DNA of 64,000 bases from Cheilinus undulatus (GCF_018320785.1 NC_054875.1:3520632-3584631), one strand, 5' to 3'. Shown: positions 12,365 through 26,640, counted from the stretch's first letter. Notes: generated by a model not told the origin, from the sequence alone. Made by a program: numbers and translations.

Positions 12365-13382
12365 GAAAGGAACCCTGCATGATCAGACCAGTTCATCTTG
12401 TTGGATAGATATTTGTATCTCTCATATACATATTGAATGTAAAAACTCACTAGATATCTACATTTTGAGTAAATTTGAGTTTATAAATTCACCAGGAGGC
12501 CGCCATACACTGTGACGTCACAGTCCCGTGACGCTCACCGTTTCTATGCAGTAACCGCTGTTGCATACTGGCAGCCAGAGTAACGGCTGCATCTCAGAGA
12601 CACAGCATGTCTTACGCACGGAGAATTCTAAAATTTAAGGTCTCTTCTATTTTTTATTTGGAACCACGAGCGGTTATCTGTCAATCTAGACAGGAAAACG
12701 ATAAATGCAGAGCCATACTTACCTTCTTGTAGCAAACATTTATGTCCATATCTGCAGAATCTGTTTGAAATCCTTTTCCTGATGAACCAGATGAAGACCA
12801 CGAGCTAAACGCATCTTATTATGAGAGTTGTTCCCTGAACTTCTTCTCTTTATGAAGCTTTCTGTTTCCACACGGTTCAGGTAAAGATAAACACAGAATC
12901 AAAGCACTTCTGGTTTGCGCTTTTCAAAGTAAAAGTCCACTTTAGTATTTCTTTGGAGAAACTCTGTATGCACAAACTGCTTTTATTTTGAAAAGCATGT
13001 GGCATGCTTCCGCTATACACTGAATCCAGTCTCACGCAGAGAGGTTTATTGAGGTAAAACTAGGAGGAATGACAGAGCTTTGACAGCAGGGAGACAAAAA
13101 CAACACGCAGCAAACTTCCTGGTATGAAAGCTGTTATGGCAGGAACAGCTGCAAGCAGAAAAAATGTCTAAAAATGGTTAATAGCAGCGGTGAAGATCAC
13201 TGTGGCACTGTGACATCACAGGGACCAAACCATGGCGGCCTCCTGGTGAGTTTATGAGCTCAAATTTACTCAAACTGCAGATATCTGTGATATTAGAGAG
13301 TTTTTTAGTTCAAAATACATTTGAAAAATACAGATATCTGTGCAACAAGATGAACTTGTCTGATCATGCAGGGTTCCTTTAA
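12365..13382. mobile_element. Element with long terminal inverted repeats
   Basis: The left arm begins 'AAGGAACCCTGCATGATCAG'. The right arm ends in its reverse complement, 'CTGATCATGCAGGGTTCCTT'. The arms stay alignable for about 200 bp, through a shared 'CACCAGGAGGCCGCCAT' block, around a roughly 600-bp centre. There is no coding frame. It fits a foldback or MITE-type DNA transposon. Confidence 0.65.
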
Positions 13383-15180
13383 AGGAGGCAGTGATGGTTC
13401 AGAAAAGCACTGGATGATTTTGGGGTTTTGAAGTGTTGTGTCATCTCTAAGTGACTCGACACTTTCTGCTTTCTGTGAAAGGTCAGAGACTGTTTTCTCT
13501 CTACGTCATTCAGTTAGTGCTGTTTTAAGTTTTTTCATGAATGTTTAATCTCTTTAGAAACAAATGGGTACGAACAGACCGCCCCATCCCGCTGGCGTTC
13601 ACCTTTACTTTTGGTGCCTTTTTTGGATCGTCATAATTTAGTCTCACTCAAATGTTTTTGTTTAATGTGTATCGAAACTCTAAACTATCCAGGTCACTGC
13701 TGCTCTCTTACGTACAGTCTGCCTCATCTGGCTTCCCAAACCAGGGGTGGATGCTTCCTGTGTGGAGCAGATGTAGGTCTTTATCATGTCGGCTAAAAAG
13801 GACCACGATGAACCATCTTTGATGCGGACGAGTCGCCGCCCATCGTCCCGCCTCATGGTGACTGTCCGGTCAATGCTTGGGTTCTGGTTGAATTGCCGTT
13901 TCAAAGTCTTGAGCCTGACCTACTTCTGCAGAAATGTCATCTTTAGAGTGAGCTCAGACTCGTCTTTAGGATGGTTCTTCTCTACAATAAGCATCCATTT
14001 GAGACTTTACCACACCCCATGAAAGTGAAGAAAGATCTCCTGTGTTTGATTCACCATGAAGAATGCCACCATTTTAGTAATTAGCCTCCTTTTTTAAGCT
14101 GTGGACCAAAACTGATCAACTCAAACAAAAGACTAACAAAGGGTCTGATAAATGAAGGGTAACTTCAACCATAATGGTTTAAAATCCTTCTTGTGTTCAA
14201 TATTTCTACATTACTCCACATCTCATCAATCTAACCAGCAAGACTCTGGATTTAAGGGTGAATTGTAAACATGGGAGTCACGTTCACCGTTTCAATCTCC
14301 TCTTAATGTCATAAAGAAGAAGATAAAGGAGAAACACCGACCCATAGAGCAGAAAGAGCTGATTATCTTCACACTGTAGGAGGTCAAACACATCTTATTT
14401 TAATCTTTCCTGAGACATAAAGCTTGGACATTAAAAGCTGCTTACATGCTCTTTATCTTTAGTTTGAACTCGTCCCAAAAAGGAACAAAAAAAACGTTGC
14501 TAACTTCTGCAGTGCATGGGGCAAAACTGTTAGATTTTTATAACGACAGCGAGAGGAAGAGCGAGAGAAGACAGAAAAGAAGGCCATGAGTTTTTGTAGT
14601 TCCCTTTTCCTGGATTAGACCTAATGATGTGAAATCTGTGTAAATGTTAAAAAAAAGCAGCTTGCTAGGCTAGCGTGATGCTTCATAAAGAGGTGTTTTT
14701 TATTAAGATCAATAAGAACCCTGCAGAGAGGTGGTCCCAGGTGTTTCTCTCTCACTGCAGGCTGCTCAGAGAGGGCCGGAGCACTGGGCAGTCGCTGCAA
14801 TCTTTGGGTCATCAGGATCTTCTTTGAACCACCTCATGTTGAGCCTCCAGAGGCCAGGGTATCCTCCAGCTTCATGTGTGGTAACCCAGCCCAGTCTCCT
14901 TCCTTAAGTGATTTTTCAGGGAACTTTAAGACTTTCTGCCTCCCACTACCTGCCAGAGCATCTGCCTGCTTGCAGAAATATCTCCTGTGAAATAAAACTC
15001 TTTTCACCTATAAATCTGACTCGTGCTCTGCTTCTGGGTCCTAGCAATTTGTGAAACATTTAGCACTGGCGATATCAAGGCAAGGCGAGTGTGTTTTCTA
15101 CATGGACAATGCTCAGGAGTCATGGATGGTGAAGGTTGGCTGATGATCTGCAGGTTTTTCTTTGCAAAGTGCAAGCCGCA
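13383..15180. other. Gene-free sequence
   Basis: I could not support any exon or named repeat here. The reading frames at 13611-14022 overlap on both strands without family motifs. Confidence 0.4.
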
Positions 15181-16426
15181 TTAACTCATTGAGTGCCATT
15201 GACATATATATACATCAAAGTGTTTTTACGGTGGCTGGCACAAGGGGGCACTCTCATGCTGCCTGTGAGTAATGCTGGGGCTTCTGGGATACGTAGTCAG
15301 AACACGGAAGAGACAGTAGATCAAAGCCACAGAGATCAGAGCACGAAGTGCCATGAAGCACGATGGAGGTAATCTAAGCTAGAGGTTCTGAAATGTTCAG
15401 TATTGGCCAAAATGCCCCCACAAAACTGAGAGAGTCAAGTGGCCAATTTCGCCAGCGGACGCTGGAAGAAACTCAAAAATTTTGCCTGAGAAATCGGTTA
15501 CTCACGGAAACTGACAGCAAATCCAGCGATCAGCGCATTCGGTCATCTGCCTCGGCTGGCCAAGAGGCTAAAGAATGCCGCCAGGTCTCCCCCATGCGTC
15601 GGCATCTGCTGGCCAGCTGGATGCAAACAGCGACGACCCTTCAGAGACGGACGGACGACCCAGACTCTGAGGAATGGCTGCCGAGTGAGCAGAGCGGATC
15701 TTGTGCTCCGTCCCAGAGCGATGGAGGTAAGTTAACGTTAGGAACCCACTGATTATTCAGCCAAATTTATCCAATAAAACCATCACTCATGTTCCTGTGA
15801 TTTCAGAAGCAGAGTTGAGAGAAGAGCAAGCCCCAACAACACCATCTGTTGGCAGAAAAAGAGCTAAGAACAAAAAACATCTATATTATAGATTACACAT
15901 ATAATCTATATAACATATTTTATATTATATTACTTCTAGAATTTACAGGCAGTGCCAGGGGACACGCAAACAGGAGAGGACGTGGGCGTATCGGGGGTCC
16001 CGTGGCAGTCATCTAGTTGTAATGTGCTGTTTTTTGTACTTTTATTTATTTAACAATAAAATAACATTTGTAATACAATTTTCAGATGTCTTTTATGTCA
16101 TTGAAGGCAAAATTATAACATTCAAATCACTGTTTTGCTCGACAGACTCTCTTTCACAAAAATGCATTTTTCTCAGCTTTCTAGAAAAAAAGTGGTCTTT
16201 TTGGTGAAACTAGCCTCTATTCAACTTCAGATAAATCAAGAACAGAGCAATTCTTTTTTTTTTGCTTGATATAATAGAGAGTTTCTTCTTTCATTTGAGC
16301 TATTTGGTGTTTTCAGAGTCATAGTACAAAATATTCTGTGGGACTTGAAAGATGACTCAAAATGGCCAAAAATGCTGGCACAAGCCACTTTCCATTTTAT
16401 TAAAGGGCTGGCACTCAATGAGTTAA
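15181..16426 (+). mobile_element. piggyBac-like deletion derivative
   Basis: The segment is framed by TTAA at both ends (15181-15184 and 16423-16426). The inverted ends are 'CTCATTGAGTGCCA' and its complement 'TGGCACTCAATGAG'. TTAA target sites are the hallmark of piggyBac transposons. Inside are an acidic N-terminal-like frame (15393-15752), a short RGRGR-containing tail near 15945-16017 and AATAAA signals near 16058. The central catalytic part of a transposase is missing, so it is probably an internally deleted copy. Confidence 0.6.
15393..15752 (+). pseudogene. Possible remnant of piggyBac transposase N terminus
   Basis: The frame encodes about 119 residues ending in an acidic patch (DDPDSEEWLPSEQS), the kind of region found near the N terminus of many piggyBac-type transposases. 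A GTAAGT at about 15727-15732 could be a splice donor. Position inside the TTAA-flanked element supports the call. No catalytic aspartates are present, and I did not recognise the rest of the protein. Confidence 0.35.
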
Positions 16427-17439
16427 TACCCTGCAGAGCTGCAGACTCTTCGTTCCATCAGAATTAGAGGTGAGTATAATAATCAGGCAATATTGGCATT
16501 TATTTTATTGCTTAGACCTATAAACCAAGTACCTTGGGAGCCATTTTTATTGTCATTTACGGCTGGGGTGGGGGTGCTGCACCTCCACACAGTGTCCAAT
16601 GGTAGCCGTTTCTGTCCTCAAGTCTTTTTGCCCTCCTGCTGGTCATTTGACTGAAAGCTTTGAACAGTCCTAAGCAGTCCAAAGCAGAAAGCTTTGGCCC
16701 AGTCTACAGCTCTTTTCTTTGCTGTTTTCTCCTTTCCTCTCCAAATTAGGGCAAAATGCCCAAAAATAAAACATTTCCAAAAGGCCTTATTTTTTCCCCC
16801 TTGTCCATCACGTTCTCTCCATCATTTCCTCCTTTGTAGCGACAATTAAATACCAGAATATACACTTAAATATTTGATATATGCTGATTTATTCAGATAA
16901 ATCTCTTAGGAGGTCAACTGTAATAAAGTGAGACGTTTCAGTGGGTGCTCCTCCTGATGGGAACCCCCGCTGTGGTGGCTGACATACAGCACTGACGTCA
17001 GGATGTTTGCTCCTTATTTCAGAGCTCTTTACCTCCATCGTTAGGATGATGAGGTCTGATTTTTCTAATTAAGGCCTCTAATGGAGGGGAACGATGGAGG
17101 CGGGATTACATTCCTCATCTATGTGACAGTTTAAGAGGTTCAAATGTCAGCTGGTCTAAACAAACGCTCAGGAGGGAAACCTGCTCTACGTCAGCCGCTC
17201 TGTCCTTAGTCCCCTCAGGGACATAATACCATCACTAACACAGTGGCAAAAAAGAAGTTCAAGAAAAATGAATAGGACTCTCAGGATTGTAAAGTGGTAA
17301 AGCCTCATGATTGCAGACTGCTCTTGCCAACAAATTCCACATACTGTGTGCAGCGATTTGCATGCAGAACGCATCCTGGACCAGATTGCTCCCACTCTAG
17401 TTGGGCTACAGTCGGTCTCAGGCAATAATTATAACACTA

Positions 17440-18235
17440 ATATAAATAATAATACATTTTATTTGTAACACACTTTACATTTAAAGAAAATCTCAAAGTG
17501 CTACAGGGTTAAAAACAAGATAAAAACAGATGAAAACACATAGCAATATAGAAGGTGATTAAACAACAGCAAGGTGAGTGTGAGTCAGTAGAGTTCAGCC
17601 AAAAGCTTTTTTGAAGAGGTAGTTTTTTAGTCCTTGCTTAAAAACATCAACAGTCTGTGGTGCCCTTAGGTCATCTGGGAGGGCATTCCACAGAGCAGCC
17701 GAAGAGAAGACAAGGCCAGATCCCCCATGGTGCGGAGCTTTGTCTTTGAGGGTTATAAGAGGTAGGTGCCTGTGGAACGGAGTGTCTGTGGGGTGAGGAG
17801 TTCCTTAAGGTGGGGGTGGATGGGACGGGGGTTATGTCCATGGATGCACTGGTTGGTGAGGAGGGAAACTTTGTATTTTCAATCCAGAGTGGGACAGGGA
17901 GCCAGTGGAGTGATTTGAGGATGGGGGTGATGTGATCATACTTTCACACCCTCATCAGGACCCTGGCTGCGCTGTTCCAGATGTATTAAAGCCTATTTAG
18001 GCTCTGGCCAGGGAACCCAATGAGGAGTGGGCTGCAGTAATCCAGCCTGGCACGTCCTAGAAGCTTCACTAAAAGTACACTCCAGGCCTTTTTTCTCGGC
18101 TGCAGCCAAAACATGCCAATCCACATAGAGTAGATTGATCCAGACTGCAGGAAGATCGTCCAGAGCATCCACTTGAAAATGCACCAAAATGCATGGACCT
18201 CATAGGTAATCACCACTCTATCATCATTTCTTCTT
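17440..18235 (-). mobile_element. Dispersed fish repeat, probably LINE-derived
   Basis: It begins with 'CATTTTATTTGTAACACAC' and 'CTCAAAGTGCTACAGGG', continues through a GC-richer block ('GGGAGGGCATTCCACAGAG', 'GTGATGTGATCATACTTTC') and ends near 18235. These phrases recur in many fish genomes as a dispersed repeat; this is from memory and the family is not assigned. The minus-strand frames at 17986-18216 are inside it. Confidence 0.45.
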
Positions 18236-18254
18236 ATCCTCTGTCACCAGCTGG

Positions 18255-18355
18255 TAGTGTTGTACTCTCGACCACACTATCCGAGACCAAGACATTCAAA
18301 ATGTGGTCCTGAGACCGGTCTCAAGACCAAGAATGTTCTTGAGTACTACAACAAT
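18255..18355. mobile_element. Short MITE (about 100 bp)
   Basis: It starts 'AGTGTTGTACTCTCGACC' and ends 'TTCTTGAGTACTACAACA', with GAGACC and GGTCTC words in the middle. The ends are imperfect inverted repeats and there is no coding capacity. Confidence 0.5.
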
Positions 18356-19975
18356 ACCAGCTAGGTCCCCAGTTGGTGGGTCAGAACTACTATGATGAAG
18401 CCTAAATCCCAGAATTTCACATGAAACCCCACTTTCTCTGTAGAAAACTCAAATCTTTAACTTCCACATGTACTCACCCATGGTGGAAGCAAAAAATATT
18501 GTTGAATAATATCAAAATAAACGGCAGATCAACTGCAGAAAGACAAAGTAGTCTGCTGTTTTTTGACTATTTCCATGTGGACTTGTGGTTCTCCTGTGTT
18601 CCTATGATCTCAGGTGTGGGCCATTGGTCGGAGCAAACTTCTACCTAGAACATGGTGTAGGTGGTACCTGGAATTTTACTTGTGTAGAAAATAGACTTCC
18701 TGATGGTTTAAAGCTCTGTGAGGTATGCAACCGCCAGACAGAGAAGAGCAGTGGAGGGTTAAGAGGAAGGGCTGCAGCGGTTTCCATGCTAGTGTCAATG
18801 CCTATAAGCAAGGGATGAACATAAGGCCCAGTGACCTTGACCTTTGACCTCCAAAACAAACCAGTTCTTCCTTTAATCAGAGCAGACACTAGTGCAAAGT
18901 TTGAATAAAATCCTCAAAGAGGGAGCTACTCTTCTTGAGGGTTTTCATGTACACAAGAATGGTCCAGGTGTACAGACAACCTGAAAACACGCTACCTCTG
19001 ACTCTGGCTGTCGCTGCTGTGGAAGCATAAATATAAGAATAATGAGACTCTCAGGATGGTAACTGCAGCTGGATGTAAGCTGCTCTTAAAGGAAAAATGT
19101 CCAGTAGAGAGGAAAGCTGCAGGGCTTACATCCATCAACACCTGCACGAGCCGCTCATGTGGTTAAAAATCTTTATTGCTTTAGCTTCTATCATTTAAAG
19201 AAATTACAGCCAGTTTGAACATGTGCTGCTCTCTCTGGAGGTGGAGGTCAGTGTATTTATTGTTGTGATTTTCTAACATGATGTTCTTCTAAACCGATAA
19301 AATCATTTTAACCACATCCCCGTCTCTGTGTCAGTGTGCCTGGAGTGAAAACCTGCAGCTCTCCTCGTTCTGCAGATCCTTATTGGATATCACATCTAAA
19401 TCACATTTTCCCTCAAAGATTGAGTTTTGTGATTCATGCTGAATGTAACAGTGTATAGACTCTGAGCAACAGCAACCTGCATCCACAATGATTCATCGCT
19501 CTGCTCTCAAACATTTCTGTGATATTTTCAGAGAAAGCAGTGACGTCTGGTTGATCACAGAAGCTTTCTCCACGTTTTATTTCTTCAATGTCTCTTAGAG
19601 AGCCGGATTCGTGAATGAGAAAGGCTTTCGAAATCAGACAAACGTCATGGGTGAGTTTCAGAAAACAGCATTATGAGCTACAGAGACATGATGCTTTCAT
19701 TTCCACTGATGCTGGAGGAGGAAATCTGAGCTTTTTCTGCAAAAGGCAAACGCTGATTTCAAACTCAACCAGGGGTGTTTGTAGGAATTTGGAGGCCCCT
19801 GGTAAAGATCAGCACAAGGCCCCTCTTATAGCAATCATAATGAGTTAAACTATTCTGAAGCCTCTCTTTAAGGTACAAAAGCTAGAGAAGTCCAGGACAT
19901 GTGAAATATGAATTTAGCCCCCCCCCCAAAAAAGAGGCAAATTTGACATAATTTTGCACAAAACTCAAAAATGGG
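18356..19975. other. Gene-free sequence
   Basis: No supportable exon or element. Reading frames here are short and overlap on both strands. Confidence 0.4.
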
Positions 19976-20323
19976 CCGGACAAAATGATTGTCCCCCTTT
20001 TAAAACTGTGGGTAAATCATTTTATTTCAAGCATGTGATGCTCATTTAAACTCACCTGTGGCAGTAACAGGTGCTGCAATCTAGAAATCACACCTGAAGC
20101 CAGTTAGAATGTCTAAAAGTTGACTCAACCTTTGTGTTGTGTGTCTGTGTGTGTCACACCAAGCATGGAGAAGAGAAGAAGAGCCCAGAATTGTCTGAGG
20201 ACTTAGGAAGCAAAATTGGGGAAGAATATGAACAATCTCAAGGTTAAAGACCATCTCCAGAGATCTAGAAATTCCTTTGTCCAGTGTGTGTAATATAATC
20301 AAGAAGTTTATAACCATGGAGCT

Positions 20324-20547
20324 GTGGCTAATCTCCCTGGACGTGGACGGAAGAGAAAAATGGACAAAATTATGCAACACAGGATAGTTGGAATGGTGGA
20401 TAAACATCCTCAGTCAACTTCCACACAAATTCAGGCTGTCCTGCAGACTCAGGGTGCAAAAGTGTCAGCTGGGACCATACGTGGTCATCTGAATGAGATG
20501 AAGCGCTATGGCAGGAGACTGAGGAGAACCCCACTGCTGAGAAAAGC

Positions 20548-20550
<3 letters not shown>
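20324..20550 (+). pseudogene. Tc1 transposase, 5' fragment (DNA-binding region)
   Basis: The fragment reads ANLPGRGRKRKMDKIMQHR, then QAVLQTQGAKVSAGTIRGHL and RRLRRTPLLRK. This is the second helix-turn-helix region and linker of Tc1-like transposases, including the basic GRGRKRK motif. The frame ends where foreign sequence begins just after LLRK. Upstream, 20215-20320 keeps recognisable first-domain sequence out of frame. Confidence 0.75.
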
Positions 20551-21905
<1,355 letters not shown>

Positions 21906-22143
21906 TTATTTTTCCCCAAGGGTGTGCAACCAAATATTAAGTTGAGGGTGACAATAATTTTGCTCTGACCCATTTTTAAATATTGTGTAAAATTATGTAA
22001 ATTCTGGCTTTTTTCTTCTGTTTTTTTTGTGTTGTTTCAATGCACATAAATACATGTATACAAAAACATTTGTAATTGCAACATTTTCTGGGAGAAATGG
22101 TGTACTATCTGGAAAAATTCCAGGTATGCTAATACTTTTGTCC

Positions 22144-23068
22144 ATGTCCATAGGTTCTCTTAGCTCAGTACTAGACTCCCCTAGTCTCTGGTCTCTCTTT
22201 ATCCGGATAGACGATGCTAGGAGGTCTACAGGACCGAGGGATGTGATATTGATCACCTCCATGCCAGGTAAAGCTCTTAAACTGTGGGAAAAATCCTTTT
22301 ATCTGAAGTGGAGGGATCAATGTTCCCATTCCCATTCATTCCTGATGGCTGCTCCCACTTCCTGACCACCAGCGGACGTTCATGCAGTGCCATGTGACTA
22401 TAAAGAACCTTTATTGATGGCCAGTTCTCTACAGCAGCGTCTGCCATCAGTGTGAAGGTGGAGAGAAAGGGCTGGAAAAACTCTACATGCTCAAGTCCTG
22501 GAAATAACACAGGCTCAAATCTGATTGGTTAAATCTGTAAATAAAACCAGCTGTGCTGGAAGCAGCTCAATGGAGGGGTGATGAACTAATGGTGAAAAAA
22601 TCTGCATAGTTCATAAAGAATTGATGAAAACCAGTAAAAAAAAACAAAACAGATACACTCCTGCTGATGAGGAGTCAGCCTGATGAAGGTCTGAGGAACT
22701 CTTCGTCATTAAAGTGCAGACAACAGTGTGAGGAGTGTGTGTGTGTTTTTGTTTGCTCAGGTCTGTAAAAGTTTTTGATTATGTCTTTTAGAAAAGTTGA
22801 ATTCATTTCCAGTAACTGAGTCATTTATTGTGATGAGCTCCACTTTCCCTCTAAATTACGTTCCATTTCCTCAAAAATATTTTGTTTTCCTGCAGCGATC
22901 CCTGACTGCTGTAGAGTGTTATTCCATCTCAGTAGTGTTTTAATTTTCACTGCTGTGTTTGTTGAGTAAAAACTGAATTTGATTCTGAGCTCAGAAAAGA
23001 GTTTGTATGTAATTGTTTGATTTTGACTGAAGAATCATTTAATTTTAAAACTTGGGTTTGTGTTAACA
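22144..23068. other. Gene-free sequence
   Basis: No exon or complete repeat seen between the Tc1 element and the hAT-type pair downstream. Confidence 0.4.
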
Positions 23069-23076
23069 GTTTAGAT

Positions 23077-23983
23077 CAGTGTTACTCAACCCTGCTCAAC
23101 CAAAGAAAAACACCTTTGCACCTTTGCAAGAGCCACAATCTAAGTGGTGAAGCAGAGACAGCTTGAAGTAGCAATAAAAATAAGTTAGAGGTGGCAAAAA
23201 TGGTCAAAAAGCAGTAAAAATGGGTGAAAATGGGGAGGAAAAGTGGAAAAGGGATCAGAAAGTGGCAAAAAAATGGGTGAGAAGTGACAAAAATGAGTTA
23301 TAGGTGACATAAAATGGTCCAAATGTGGCAAAAAATGACTAAAATGGGCAACAAGCAGTTGAAAAATGGCAAAAACGGGCAAAAAATAGGAAACAAGAGG
23401 TACTTAGTAGCAAAAGGTAGCTGCAACAGGTGAAAAGTGGTTAAAAAAATGGTGAAAAGGGGCAAAAATGGGTGAAAAGTGGCAAAAAATAGGTAAAAAG
23501 TTGCAAAAAACTTCAAAATGGACAAAAAAGTAGGGGGGAAAAAGGTATTTAATGCAAAAGATAGCTTAAATGGGTGAAAAGTGGCAAAAATGGGATAAAG
23601 TGGCAAAAAGAAGTAGTAATAACGGGCAAAAAAGTAGGAAACAAGTGGAATTTAATGGCTAAAGGTAGCTGAAATGGGTGAAAAATGGGAGAAAAAATTG
23701 TGAAAAGGGGCAAAGATGGGATAAAAGTGGCAAAAGGGCAAAAAGTTGCAAAAAAAAGTGTTAAAATGGGAAAAAACAAAAAGTAGGAAAAAAGTGGTAT
23801 TTAATGGCAAAAGGTGGCTTAAATGGGTGAAAAATGGCAAAAAAAAAAATTGAAAAAAGGGCAAAAAAGTTCAGCTTTTAAAGGTTTTCAGGGGAATAAT
23901 ATTTAAAATTAAGACATTAAAGAGCCACAAATCATCACAATATAGCCACATGTAGCTCTGGAGTCAGACGTTGAGTATCACTG
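23077..23983 (+). mobile_element. hAT-type family A element, complete
   Basis: The ends are 'CAGTGTTACTCAACC' and 'GTTGAGTATCACTG', inverted repeats. The flanks are the 8-bp duplication GTTTAGAT (23069-23076) and GTTTAGAG (23984-23991), one mismatch. Eight-bp duplications and CAGTG ends indicate the hAT superfamily. The 0.9-kb body is a degenerate tandem array of GTGGCAAAAATGGGTGAAAA units with no transposase. The right part has 'AAAGAGCCACAAATCATCAC' and 'ATAGCCACATGTAGCTC'. Confidence 0.8.
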
Positions 23984-23991
23984 GTTTAGAG

Positions 23992-25168
23992 CCAGGTGAT
24001 CCACTTGGCCGGATCAGGCCCCTGAGGTCATTTTTAGTGGCCCTTCAAGTAGACGACCAATAAAAAAAAAAAAAAAAAAAAAAGACCCACACCCTTCTTA
24101 AGCCACGTGTTTAATTGTCACAGTAATTCTCTGATTTTTTTGTCCCAGGATTCCCCTCAGGGTGTGGCAAGTTATCCTAAATAGTTTAAGGGTAGATCTA
24201 GTCTCGGCAGACTCTGGGGGCCGGACTTTCAAATAATTAAAAGTTAGATAAACATTTTGGTCTGATTAACATTATTAGACAGGCCTGTCCACAGAATTGG
24301 CCTCCCTAATTGAGATTTAGCACCAGTATTAGCTCATTTTTGACACTTTTAACCCCTTTTTTGATACTTTTTGCCTCTTTAACCCATTTTTTGACATTCT
24401 TTAACCCTTTTTGAATCACTTTTCCTGCATGTTTTATTCCCTTGGCGTCACTCTTTCATTCATTTTTTTGCCACTTTTCTTATATTTTTGCCACCTTTTA
24501 ACCCCTTTTCATTACTTTTTTACATCATTTTTGCCACTTTTCACCCATTTTGCCACTATTTAAACCCTTTTCGAAACTTTCTTGTTAATTGTCGCCCCTA
24601 TGTGCCACTCTTTAACCTCTTTTCACTACTTTGCCAGGATATTTTTGCTATATTTTGCCACTTTTTACCCCTTTTGGATACTTCAACCAAATTTTTTGCT
24701 ATTCTTTAACTCTTTTCAAATCACTTTCCCTGCATTTTTTAATCCCCTCATGCCACTCTTTTATCCATTTTTCCAACTTTTCTTGTATTTTTGCCAGATT
24801 TTAAACTATTTTCATTGCTATTTTGTACTTTTTGCCACTTTTAACCCAACTTTGATACTTCTTTTCCATTTATTTTTTTTACCATTTTTACCCCATTTTA
24901 ACCCCTCTTCACCACTTCATTTCCATTTTTCCAACATTTCTGCCAACTTTAACCCTATTTGAATTTTTTTTTACTAATAATGGCATTTCCATAAAAATCA
25001 TTAAGTCATTCTCAAACTATTTCAATATGAATTGTTTTTGGGGTGGATTTAACAGCTGCAGATATTTAGAGCCAGCATCTCCCTTTTCTGAATTTAATGA
25101 TCTTCTGGGGCCAGACAGAAAGCTTTGGGGGCCTGATATGGGCCCCGGCCACCAGTTGATGATCAGTG
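23992..25168 (-). mobile_element. hAT-type family B element adjoining family A
   Basis: The left edge is 'CCAGGTGATCCACTTGGCC' and the right edge 'GGCCACCAGTTGATGATCAG'. It is flanked by GTTTAGAG (23984-23991, shared with the family A element) and CTTTAGAT (25169-25176), 6 of 8 bases equal. The body again carries the 'TTTTTGCCACTTTTAACCC' sub-repeat, here on the opposite strand. A 22-base A run lies at about 24062-24083. There is no coding capacity. Confidence 0.6.
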
Positions 25169-25889
25169 CTTTAGATGCTCTCCTGGTGTTCTGGTTTATT
25201 GTGTGACCGTGCTAACTGGTGTTCACTGGCATTCTTAAGACTTAGACGGCTACAGGTCTGTCTAAAGAGCGGCTAAAATAAAACTCCAGGTCCATAAGTC
25301 TAAAATCTGTTGGTGTTTTTGACTTCACTGTTAAATTTCTCAGTGTTTAAAGACCGACACGAGTTCTGAGAATCTTTACGTGAGACAAATCCAGCTGAAG
25401 GTTCAGCGGTGCCCTGAGGGTTGAGTCAATTTCATGTGATAGCTCTCCAGACGAGGAGCTGCTAAAATGTCAATTAGCCTCGGTCCTCCTCCACACCGCC
25501 AGCTCTGCCTCACCGGGTCCAGGGATAATCGCTCATCATTTACCCCCGGTGCTTGTCTGGAAGGCAGCGGGGCAGCGGAGTGGGAGGAAGGGGGCATGAT
25601 GGGAGAGCGAGTACAAACAAGTGCAGAGACACATGCATGCACCTCAGCTGAATCTTCATTTACACAGCCTCCACCGCATCAGACCTGGACTCTGCAGGTG
25701 CACGAATCAGATCCTCAGAGGGATCCAGAGGAAGGAGGCAGAGACAACGACAGCTGCAGTCAGCCCCTGCTTGTTAGATTTACATTTTAGGCAAACTTCA
25801 GAGATACTGGTGATCTGTGGTGGACTCAGGATGTTTGAAGAGCAGAGGCCAAAATAATAAAGACTTGAGCTACTTCTAAGAGGGCACTG
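25169..25889. other. Gene-free sequence, GC-richer
   Basis: The reading frames at 25403-25857 overlap on both strands in a slightly GC-richer stretch. None shows a family motif or convincing splice signals, so no gene is called. Confidence 0.35.
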
Positions 25890-26640
25890 AGGTCAGGTCA
25901 GGTATGGGAGCCAGTTCAGTACTTCACCACATCAGCCTTGGTCCTGTGCTTCTCTGGCCTCCTGATGGCCATCCAGGTATTCTCCATGCTACCTCTGAGG
26001 CCTGGTCCAGCTCACCAGGTCCTGAGCTGGGTGAGGCCCTGAAAAGCATGCCAGGTGTCTGTAGAAGTGCCGCTGCCAATCCTGTATCAGGCAGCTAACC
26101 CTGACCCTGACTTTGAACCCATCTCTCCATGTGCAGGTCTAAGTCTATGCTTGAGGTAAGCCTCGCAGTCAGCAGACCGATGGATTACACTGCCAAGGTA
26201 GATGAGCTGCTCCACAACCTCCCCACTCTCACAGACGCAGACACAGATTTGATGGCAGCATCCAAGGCTTCCATGAATGTCTGGATCTTTGTTTTGGTCC
26301 AGGAGACGTGCATTCCCAATGCTTCAGCCTCCTCACAAAGACATCTACAGTCTCCTCAAAGATCACAGCATCATCAGCAAAGTCCAGATCAGTGATGTGG
26401 ACATCATCACAGTTCTCTGCCCCTGTTACCCTCCCCATTATCCAGTCCATACAGGTACTGAAGAGTATAGGGGCTAAGACGCACCCCTGCCTCACCCCAG
26501 AATCAGCTGGAAAGAAGAGAGCAGAGCCACCAAACTTCACAGCGCTCTCTGGACCAGAACATGAGGCAGACATCAGCTGAGCAGAGCTCCAGGATCCTCC
26601 AGAGAGCACCTCTACTCACAAAGTCTAACACAGAAATTTC
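25890..26640 (-). mobile_element. LINE reverse-transcriptase fragment
   Basis: The minus strand encodes SGVRQGCVLAPILFSTCMDW and then TDLDFADDAVIFEE (frame 26229-26609). These are the palm motifs of non-LTR retrotransposon reverse transcriptase; FADD is the catalytic box. The rest of the polymerase and the endonuclease are absent and the reading frame is broken downstream. Fish RTE/Rex3-like elements have this wording, but the clade is not certain. Confidence 0.75.

Noticed and set aside
25403-25857. GC-richer overlapping frames as a possible gene
   Set aside because: Frames overlap on both strands, with no recognisable domain and no clear splice sites.
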